NCBI GenBank assembly: GCA_016716835.1
Contig: JADJUW010000001.1
Coordinates: 1,108,501-1,172,500, forward strand
Direction: 5' to 3'
Source of the DNA: Myxococcales bacterium
GTDB lineage: Bacteria; Myxococcota_A; Polyangia; Haliangiales; Haliangiaceae
DNA: 64,000 nt
Position 1 is the stretch's first letter, and every line of letters starts with the position of its first letter. This document shows, piece by piece, positions 57,148-64,000 of the stretch. A program made the translations under genes and the position numbers. The notes under the pieces are model-generated. The model saw only the letters and a list, made by a program, of their open reading frames with translations. It did no database searches and was not told the DNA's origin.

Positions 57148-57363
57148 GTGACCGCGGCATCGATTGAGGTTTGGATCAACGGTCAGGAGCGCGCTGTGCC
57201 GCCTGGCCTATCGGTGGCCGAGCTGATTGCCCACGTCGGCATCACCGGCGCTCGCGTCGCGGTTGAGCGCAATCGCGCCATCGTCCCGCGCGTCGAGCAC
57301 GCCACCACGCGGGTTGAGGCGGGCGACCGCTTCGAGCTCGTCACCTTTGTCGGAGGAGGATAG
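57148..57363 (+). CDS. thiS: Sulfur carrier protein ThiS
   Basis: Ubiquitin-like carrier whose C-terminal Gly-Gly is thiocarboxylated to give sulfur for the thiazole of thiamine. The 71-residue product from GTG 57148 has the beta-grasp pattern (IEVWINGQERAVPPGLSVAELI, VAVERNRAIVPR, GDRFELVTFVGGG) and ends in VGGG, with the terminal Gly-Gly. thiG follows after two bases. An early step, thiF, is not in the window. Confidence 0.94.
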   Translation: MTAASIEVWINGQERAVPPGLSVAELIAHVGITGARVAVERNRAIVPRVEHATTRVEAGDRFELVTFVGGG

Positions 57364-57365
57364 CC

Positions 57366-58148
<783 letters not shown>

Positions 58149-58153
58149 TTTTT

Positions 58154-58783
58154 ATGGTGCCGCCTGCGCTGCCGCGGCTCTACGCCATCCTTGATGACGA
58201 AACTATTGCGCGCTTACCCGACTGGCAGAATCGCCTGCATGGCGTGCTAGCGGCGCGGCGAGGCTCGATGTGGCTACAGCTTCGCTGCAAGCATGCGGGC
58301 GATGCGGCATTGCGCCGCTACGCGACCGCGCTGGTCGCGCTGTGCGAGCCGCATGGTGTGCCCGTGCTGATTAATGATCGCTTGGACATCGCGTGGGAGG
58401 TCGGCGCCGCCGGCGTTCACCTGACCGAGACCAGCATCGAAGTGCGGGACGCGCGGCGTATCGCTGGCGAGATGATCATTGCGGCGAGCCGACATAATGC
58501 CGTCGCGGCGCGGCAAGCGGCGCACGACGGCGCGTCGCTCGTGGTGCTAGGGCCAATTTATGACACGGCTTCCAAGCGTTCGTTTGGACCGCCCTTGGGC
58601 GTTGACGCCATCGCGGCCGTGGCAGCCACATGGCCTGCGAGTGCGGCGCTGATCGCGATTGGTGGTATTTGCACCGAGCGGCAAATAGCCGCCATCCGCA
58701 ACGCTGGGGCCCACGGCGTCGCGGCGATCTCCGCAATCTGGTCTAACGATGGCGAGGCATTTGTCAGCGCCGCCACCGCATGA
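58154..58783 (+). CDS. thiE: Thiamine phosphate synthase-like protein
   Basis: It joins the thiazole and pyrimidine to give thiamine phosphate. From ATG 58154 the 209-residue TIM-barrel has WLQLRCKHAGD (Arg/Lys), PVLINDRLDIAWEVGAAGVHL, VVLGPIYDTASKRSFGPPLG (GPxxxT-type phosphate loop) and LIAIGGICTERQIAAIRNAG. The GVHLTETS block deviates from the usual GVHLGQxD, so catalysis is likely but less certain than for thiG. The reading overlaps the thiG frame only before its real start. It completes a thiS-thiG-thiE run. Confidence 0.88.
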   Translation: MVPPALPRLYAILDDETIARLPDWQNRLHGVLAARRGSMWLQLRCKHAGDAALRRYATALVALCEPHGVPVLINDRLDIAWEVGAAGVHLTETSIEVRDARRIAGEMIIAASRHNAVAARQAAHDGASLVVLGPIYDTASKRSFGPPLGVDAIAAVAATWPASAALIAIGGICTERQIAAIRNAGAHGVAAISAIWSNDGEAFVSAATA

Positions 58784-58825
58784 CGCTGTGGGCGGCTTGT
58801 GGGGGCAGCTATCTGCCGGTCGGTC

Positions 58826-58854
58826 TTGCAAAACCGGCGCAATTTCGCTACCTA
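58826..58854 (+). promoter_or_regulatory. Candidate tRNA-Thr promoter
   Basis: TTGCAA (58826-58831), a 17-base spacer and TACCTA (58849-58854) precede the tRNA with a predicted start near 58861, five bases before its 5' end. The -35 is good, the -10 weak. Judged by position and geometry. Confidence 0.35.
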
Positions 58855-58865
58855 AGCTCGCCTTC

Positions 58866-58937
<72 letters not shown>

Positions 58938-59044
58938 CAGAATTGCGGTGGGTTGCGCGGTTGCTATGAGACCACGGCGCGCAGCGATATACGTCGTACA
59001 TATTATCATTTACGTTAGGCCAGGTCACATGGTACCTCGCGGCC

Positions 59045-60628
59045 ATGGCGCACACCCTGTACCGGACGAGCGGCCTTGGCGTGGCATTCGCGGCGGCGGT
59101 GCTCGCGGCGTGCGGCGGAAATGCCACCGATGGTGCGTCGTGCGCGGTGGGTCAGACCGACTGCGCACCTGCGCCGGGCAATGCGTGCGCGGCGATCGAC
59201 ACGGACGGCGACGGCTATAGCGATGACGTTGAAATCGCCATCCAAAGCGACGTCAACGACGCGGGCGATTCGCCGGCCGCGCGCGGGCAGCTCGTGTTTG
59301 TCGTGCCTTATCAAGGCGCGCCAACTCCTCCCCACCACGACGTGGTCACCACGACCAAATTGGCGCGCGCTGACGTCGCCATTTTGCTCGACACCACGGG
59401 CTCGATGACCGGCACAACCACGAGGCTAAAGCCACAGCTTGCGACCATGGTAAGCGAGCTTGCGTCCGAGGTGCCAAGCCTCGCCTTTGGCGTTGCCGGC
59501 TTTGGCGACTTCCCATACGCGTCACACGATAATTCGGATCGCGATCGGCCATTTTATCTAGTCCATCGCATGATGACCGCGCAGACAAATGCAGGCCTAG
59601 CTTCCATCACCGATGCGCTAACCCACCAAGGGTCGCATATGGGCTATGGCGCATGGCTCACCATCATGCGCGGCGGCGACGAGCCCGAACAGGGGTGGGA
59701 AGCGCTGCGCCAAACCGCGACGGGCGTCGGCATTACCTATCCGCATCCGTGGAACGAGGATGAAACCTTGTCGACGCCAGCCTTCTCGGCACAGACGGCA
59801 TATCCCCAGGCCATCCCTGAGGGCGAAGAGGCGGGCGACATTGGCGGCTATGGGTTTCGCCGCGACAGCTTGCCGATCATCATTCAAATAACCGACACCT
59901 CGTTTCATGCCGGCGGCTGGGCCGAGCCCACGCCTAACTCCGCGACGCGGCAACAAGCCATCGCCGCGGTCAGGCAAATTGGTGGCAAGGTAATCGGCAT
60001 GATGGCGAGCGGCAATCGAACGGGCCTTGCCGACCTGCGCTATGCCGTATCGCAAACCAACGGCTATGTAACGCCAGAGGCCTGGGGTACGGGCAGCGAG
60101 CGGCCCGCGAACTGCCCTGTCGGTAAATGTTGTCTGCAAGCCGTAGATACCTACCCGCCGCCGCAGCCCGATCCGGTTGATGGTCGCTGCGAACTTATTT
60201 TCTCGTCTGATTTTTACTCCTACAATGTCGCGCCTATGGTGGTGCAGGCCGTCGTCGCCATCGCTCGTGGCATGACGTTCACGATTGCCGCAGCCATGCG
60301 CGACGACGCCACTGATGCAGCCGACACCGCGCCACTGGTGCAGAGCGTGGTTGCCGTGCCCGATGGTGCGTGCGCGCAGCTACAAGCCGCCGACCAAGAT
60401 GGTGATGGCATCGCGGATTCCTATCTTCAAGTGACTGGCGGCACCGAGGTTTGTTTTCGCCTGCACGCGGCGCCCAACGGCCACATTCCGCCCCAGGCGA
60501 CGGCGCAGGCCTATAAGGCCACCTTGGTGCTGACCGGCGATGGCGTCGCGGCATTTTCGCCTCAGGACGTTTGGTTCGTGGTGCCTGGCGAAGGCTGCGC
60601 GGGCTTGCCGTCACCGCCGGTCTCCTAG
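59045..60628 (+). CDS. Lipoprotein with von Willebrand A-type domain and calcium-type repeats
   Basis: The 527-residue product has a lipobox LAAC (Cys23) after a clear signal. An Asp-rich element, AIDTDGDGYSDDVEIAI, resembles a thrombospondin type-3 calcium loop, with a second one near the end (DQDGDGIADSYLQV). The VWA domain starts near residue 110: DVAILLDTTGSM (116-121; the MIDAS D-x-T/S-x-S), later FGVAGFGDFP and IIIQITDTSFHAG. A Cys-rich segment (NCPVGKCCLQAVDTYPP) lies in its last third. It follows the tRNA. Likely a surface adhesin or binding protein; ligand unknown. Confidence 0.82.
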   Translation: MAHTLYRTSGLGVAFAAAVLAACGGNATDGASCAVGQTDCAPAPGNACAAIDTDGDGYSDDVEIAIQSDVNDAGDSPAARGQLVFVVPYQGAPTPPHHDVVTTTKLARADVAILLDTTGSMTGTTTRLKPQLATMVSELASEVPSLAFGVAGFGDFPYASHDNSDRDRPFYLVHRMMTAQTNAGLASITDALTHQGSHMGYGAWLTIMRGGDEPEQGWEALRQTATGVGITYPHPWNEDETLSTPAFSAQTAYPQAIPEGEEAGDIGGYGFRRDSLPIIIQITDTSFHAGGWAEPTPNSATRQQAIAAVRQIGGKVIGMMASGNRTGLADLRYAVSQTNGYVTPEAWGTGSERPANCPVGKCCLQAVDTYPPPQPDPVDGRCELIFSSDFYSYNVAPMVVQAVVAIARGMTFTIAAAMRDDATDAADTAPLVQSVVAVPDGACAQLQAADQDGDGIADSYLQVTGGTEVCFRLHAAPNGHIPPQATAQAYKATLVLTGDGVAAFSPQDVWFVVPGEGCAGLPSPPVS

Positions 60629-60741
60629 CGGACGCAGCCGGCGTACATTGCCGCGGGTTGCTTGCGTGCGTCGCCGGTGTGAAACAAAACGAAATTCGCA
60701 CTCCGGGGCAACCGAAAACTGGCAGCAGCAATCAAACGGCC

Positions 60742-61236
60742 ATGACTAAATATTTCGCTGTGGCCTCCGCACTAGCACTTGTCGCGTGCTCGCCTTACGC
60801 GGTCACCAAATCAAGAACGCCAAAAATGAACATCGCAGGCGCCGCTCGGGCAGGCGTCGCAACCGTATGCATCTTTCGGTCCGCGCGTCTGGCGCAGGCA
60901 GTCAGCTTTGTGGTTCACGACAACGGCGTTGTTGTCGGCGCAACCCGCGGCCGCTCGCACTTTTGCTACGAAGCCGAGCCGGGAAACCATACGATCATTT
61001 CGAGCACGCACGACGCAGCCGACACGCCAGCGCGCATCGATGCGCATCTGGCCCCCATGCGGTATTGGCTTCGCCAGGACACGTCGAGCAACATCGGTGC
61101 CCTGACAAGCGTGCTGACGTGGGTGGACGAAGCGGCAGCTACCGCTGCGGCTAGCGGAACCCCATACACACAGCTTGCCGAGGTTCGTCCCGGCGAGACC
61201 ATCCCTCCGCCTATCCCTTTTGCGTCAGCAATATGA
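60742..61236 (+). CDS. DUF2846-like lipoprotein
   Basis: The 164-residue product starts at ATG 60742 with a signal and lipobox LALVAC (Cys16). The centre resembles DUF2846: GVATVCIFRSARLAQAVSFVV, HDNGVVVGATRGRSHFCYE and AEPGNHTIISSTHDAADTPA. The family's role is unknown. Open frame upstream (60571) lies in the previous gene. The C-terminal YTQLAEVRPGETIPPPIPFA is proline-rich. Confidence 0.72.
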   Translation: MTKYFAVASALALVACSPYAVTKSRTPKMNIAGAARAGVATVCIFRSARLAQAVSFVVHDNGVVVGATRGRSHFCYEAEPGNHTIISSTHDAADTPARIDAHLAPMRYWLRQDTSSNIGALTSVLTWVDEAAATAAASGTPYTQLAEVRPGETIPPPIPFASAI

Positions 61237-61297
61237 GGCCGCTGGCCCTAGCCGGCAACTTCAAAACCCCGCCCGCGGTCAAACCAGCGATTTCCCT

Positions 61298-62401
61298 TCA
61301 TGCTATGAGCCACTCAATCCATCGCCCATGCATGTCAACTCGGGCCAACAGCTCGTCCGTTCGGTGCCCGTCTCGCCAGGTGGCGTGGCCGAGCAGGCCG
61401 AAGATATCTGTTGGGAGATCGTTGGCACGTCGACTAAATAGACGTTCGAATGGCAAGCGCGCGCCAAATGATTGGACCGCGCCGCCTTCAAGTGAGACCC
61501 AGTGCAGCGGTCGCTGTGAGGCGATTCTATCTATTGTCGATGCAAAGGCAGCGCACTCGCTATCTGTAAAATAAGCGGCTGTGGCGGAATGAAACAGACA
61601 AATGGGTAAGTGGTCAGGGACTTCAGCAATTGTTGCCTCAAGCGCGTGGATCGCATCGCCCGCGATGAGGCGAGGCGGATGCGTCCTCGCGACGCCTAAC
61701 GCCGCGCTGAGCAAACTTTGCCGCTCCAAGTGTTCTGGCCACACGCAGGCCATTAGCCAGCGTGCGTCATCTGCGCGGGTTGCATCCAGCGGATGGCTGT
61801 CTAGTCCCAGGCGGTAGCCGATGCGCGGCGGGTCAACCTGAAAGGGAACGGCGTGGCCACGCGACTCGCACTCAATCGCGACCGACGAGTCCGGTGCTCC
61901 AACCCATGCGCCAACTCCGTAGCGGTACCTGTAGCGGTCGACTAGCAAATTCAGGCCGGCGCTGGCTCCCACCTCAACGAGCGCGATGGGCCCGTCGAGA
62001 GACATTTGTTGCATGATAGGCAACAGCGCGATGCTTCGGCGCACTTCATTGGTTTGAGTATGCCGTGTCTCGATACGTTCGGTGAGCTGCGACCGATGCG
62101 ACAAACAAAAATCTCGAAAGTGGCCAATTGTCGTCCGATCAGCAGGAAGCGAGGTCGCGGTGATGCTGGGGTAGTAAGCCGCGAGCGGGTGACTCATCCC
62201 AGACAGGAGCAAATCGTGAACCGCCGCAAATAGCAAATTGGGTCTCTGCTGTGAGGGCGCCGCGGCTAAGAGCAGCGCGGCTACTTCCAGGTCGAGGCTG
62301 ACCGACCGAGACAACGTCTCATAGAGCGGCGATGAACCATGCGTTTCCTCAGCGAACTGTATAAATCGCGCAGCAACTTGTTTAACGCTTGCATCAATCA
62401 T
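61298..62401 (-). CDS. DUF2332 family protein
   Basis: The 367-residue product matches the DUF2332 pattern: MIDASVKQVAARFIQFAEET at the start, SPLYETLSRSV, a middle block AAVHDLLLSGMSHPLAAYYP and HTQTNEVRRSIALLPIM, then ALVEVGASAGLNLLVDRYRY. Near the end are LPICLFHSATAAYF and RPLHWVSLEGGAV. The VEVGASAGLNL motif looks like a SAM- or nucleotide-binding loop, and I suspect a methyltransferase-like fold, but the family has no known function. It starts at ATG 62401. The region from about 61.2 kb to the end of the window has fewer GC-rich codons than the core genes. Confidence 0.8.
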   Translation of the reverse strand: MIDASVKQVAARFIQFAEETHGSSPLYETLSRSVSLDLEVAALLLAAAPSQQRPNLLFAAVHDLLLSGMSHPLAAYYPSITATSLPADRTTIGHFRDFCLSHRSQLTERIETRHTQTNEVRRSIALLPIMQQMSLDGPIALVEVGASAGLNLLVDRYRYRYGVGAWVGAPDSSVAIECESRGHAVPFQVDPPRIGYRLGLDSHPLDATRADDARWLMACVWPEHLERQSLLSAALGVARTHPPRLIAGDAIHALEATIAEVPDHLPICLFHSATAAYFTDSECAAFASTIDRIASQRPLHWVSLEGGAVQSFGARLPFERLFSRRANDLPTDIFGLLGHATWRDGHRTDELLARVDMHGRWIEWLIA

Positions 62402-62506
62402 CGCTAGTTCGCCGCCACTCGAGCGTAAAGAATTTGCGCTCCTTTCGCAAATTGAATGGCGCCAACCACTAACCTCGACCTTTGCGGCTAGGGCCCCCTA
62501 CTGGGT
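62402..62506. other. Spacer between two less GC-rich genes
   Basis: About 100 bases with no gene, RNA or clear terminator. Confidence 0.3.
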
Positions 62507-63043
62507 CTATTGCTTGCTAACGGTCGGGCCAGATCGGCGAGCGAAGCCCGTGTACGTCAGGCGTTTTGATCGGGTGAAGGTAAACGCGACGTCATCGGAA
62601 ACAACACCGGTCGCGAGCATCCGAAGTAGTGGTGCGCCAAATACTGGCCGCGAGCCACGAATCTCGGCCGGCTCCATGCCGCTGGCCCGGCACATGGCGG
62701 CAACTTCCACCGGCTTTAGAAAAAGCCGTAGCAGGTTGAGGTCGCGGGGCGAGTTCTTTACGAACCACTCCACCCCTTTGTAGAAGCGGTTCTCGGTCCA
62801 GCAGGTCGTAAGGTGGTCGGGGAGCATGAACCCGCGGCTCTCGATTCTATTGGGTTTGCCGCCGCATCGCTCGAGGATCTTGCGGAACCGCTCCGTGAGT
62901 TCGGAACGCTTGTCAGCCGGCAAGCCTTCAAGCGCGACCTGCGCCTCAGCGTGCGCCGCGGCCAGCCAGTCGAGCGCCTGCGATCGCTCGTAGGTCGGAC
63001 GAGTCACGCGAAACTTCGTCAGGGTCGGTGCAGGCGCGGCCAT
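62507..63043 (-). pseudogene. Chimeric remnant: type III polyketide synthase head joined to methyltransferase tail
   Basis: The 178-residue frame (ATG 63043) is in one piece but looks like two halves. Residues 10-88 (FRVTRPTYERSQALDWLAAA, ERFRKILERCGGKPNRIESR, GFMLPDHLTT) resemble the N-terminus of bacterial type III polyketide synthases. Residues about 97-170 (LRLFLKPVEVAAMCRASGME, RGSRPVFGAPLLRMLATG, DVAFTFTRSKRLTYTGFARR) resemble the tail of the UbiG-like methyltransferases that often follow such synthases. Neither half has an active site, so I infer an in-frame deletion that fused two neighbouring genes. Alternatively it is an unknown small protein. The junction is near 62,755-62,785. Confidence 0.5.
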
Positions 63044-63420
63044 GGGTCGCACACGAATAATGCAACTCCAGATCCAACGACCGCGCCCACGCCGCGGCGG
63101 TTCCATCCCGCCAAGTGTTGCATTCACATGGACGCATTCGCTCGGTGAGGCGCCGAACGCCAAGTCACCTATGTGGAATGCACGCGGTGTGCGGCCACAT
63201 GAGTCGTCTCGTGCGCTCAGGACGGTACGCCCGCCGATGCAAGCTATCCCTGTGCCTTCGCGAAACGCCCTGATCCGAGCATGTGCCGCGCCCGCGCGTC
63301 AAGATATCGCACCCCGTCCACGAGCACCCGCCGTGACTACGCAGTAGCCATGCTAGCTCGGCGAAATTGCAACGAAAACAAGTGCAGAGAGTGACCCTGC
63401 TCGCCCAAACGCCAATCAAC
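63044..63420. other. Intergenic stretch of about 380 bases with no supported gene
   Basis: Short open frames on both strands have no homologous-looking sequence, no ribosome site and no codon bias like neighbours. No RNA gene, repeat or terminator seen. It may be non-coding remains next to the chimeric gene. Confidence 0.4.
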
Positions 63421-63933
63421 CTATTGGTTGAAGATCTTGAGCTTGACGTAGCCAGTCGTGACCTCGCCCGAATCGTTCATTGAGCGAATTGTGCCCTTAA
63501 TAGAACTTAGGCTGCACAGCGCCAACCAAAGCGCTTCGGAGTCCTCGTCGGTATCAAAGGCGATCGTCTCGGAAGTCCCATAAGGCCGATGGCTCTTGGT
63601 AAGCCGGTAGTTCTTGCTCTTGTATGAAAATTCAAAGCTCGTCTGATTGAGATTCTCCCAACCCAACTTGTCAGTTACCACCGCGCGCAGCTCCCAGATC
63701 CCCCATTTGACGTCAAACCCGACGCGCGAGCACTCAATCGAGGCGTCTGCGACAACAGGTGCCAATTCATTCGATTCGCCGTCGGCAGTCACGCCGCGAA
63801 GCGGAAAGGAGCTAACTGGACAGGCTTTGTCCTCATCGTCGGGCTCCACTTGCGCAATCTGATTATTTGAAGGCTCTACGCAACTGAATAGCAAAAATGT
63901 CAGACATGAAAATACGGCTGTCCTGTTCATCAT
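63421..63933 (-). CDS. Lipoprotein of unknown function
   Basis: The 170-residue product begins at ATG 63933 (MMNRT; ATG 63930 and 63945 are alternatives). The signal ends in LLFSC, Cys18, a good lipobox. The mature part is acidic and soluble: PDDEDKACPVSSFPLRGVTA, ASIECSRVGFDVKWGIWELR, DKLGWENLNQTSFEFSYKSK, ALWLALCSLSSIKGTIRS. Three more cysteines may form disulfides. No family recognised. The codon mix is less GC-rich than the core genes. Confidence 0.6.
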   Translation of the reverse strand: MMNRTAVFSCLTFLLFSCVEPSNNQIAQVEPDDEDKACPVSSFPLRGVTADGESNELAPVVADASIECSRVGFDVKWGIWELRAVVTDKLGWENLNQTSFEFSYKSKNYRLTKSHRPYGTSETIAFDTDEDSEALWLALCSLSSIKGTIRSMNDSGEVTTGYVKLKIFNQ

Positions 63934-64000
63934 AGAGCGACGCATACAGAAAACCCCATATCGATTCAACCGAAATGCACCTGCCCCCGTCGCGGTATGG

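Overview
The window is a gene-dense, GC-rich stretch of bacterial chromosome from a diderm organism, most likely a myxobacterium (Myxococcota, formerly in Deltaproteobacteria). The evidence is a trypsin-like protease with a MYXO-CTERM tail (GG-C-S, hydrophobic segment, RRRRRG), several lipoproteins with AgmX/PglI (TonB-like) C-terminal domains, a TIGR03806-type diheme lipoprotein, and operon orders common in that group. Nearly all genes are on the minus strand. I see no prophage, insertion sequence or CRISPR array. There is one tRNA (Thr, anticodon CGU).

Layout. (1) 1-4.5 kb: purine and nucleotide genes purL (cut by the window edge), purC, purB and dut, translationally coupled. (2) 4.5-18.1 kb: the conserved translation/RNA cluster rimP-nusA-ylxR-infB-rbfA and truB-rpsO-pnp, split by three exported-protein genes between rbfA and truB and by one small lipoprotein-like gene between rpsO and pnp. 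A strong intrinsic terminator lies just upstream of rimP. (3) 18.2-25.3 kb: recJ, secF, secD, yajC and tgt. (4) 25.3-35.5 kb: acyl-CoA and methylmalonyl-CoA metabolism (meaB, a cobalamin-binding mutase subunit, two acyl-CoA dehydrogenases, a crotonase, 3-hydroxyacyl-CoA dehydrogenase, thiolase), interspersed with AgmX/PglI-type lipoproteins, one of them fused to two cupin domains, and preceded by a cysteine desulfurase. (5) 35.5-42 kb: an MshEN/GAF-like protein, a thioredoxin-like ferredoxin gene with a frameshift, nadD, a NamZ-type muramidase and a haem lipoprotein. (6) 42-55 kb: the rib-fab cluster nusB-ribH-ribB(A)-ribE-ribD-nrdR-rpiB-fabF-acpP-fabG-fabD-rpmF-yceD, followed upstream by mlaD, mlaE and alr. 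(7) 55-64 kb: a Crp/Fnr regulator, thiS-thiG-thiE, tRNA-Thr and then less conserved lipoproteins and orphan genes.

Three otherwise intact core genes (infB, mlaE and the ferredoxin) each need a single added G/C base to read through. This suggests base-deletion errors in the assembly, though real mutations cannot be excluded. The most interesting biology is: a very long MlaD whose C-terminal ~210 residues look like an outer-membrane beta-barrel, which would make it a one-protein lipid bridge; a lipoprotein fusing a TonB-like domain to two cupins inside a methylmalonyl-CoA operon; a 178-residue gene that looks like the head of a type III polyketide synthase joined to the tail of a methyltransferase; and a RibBA whose GTP cyclohydrolase II half has lost its zinc cysteines.

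All calls come from reading the sequence and from family knowledge. No database search was possible.
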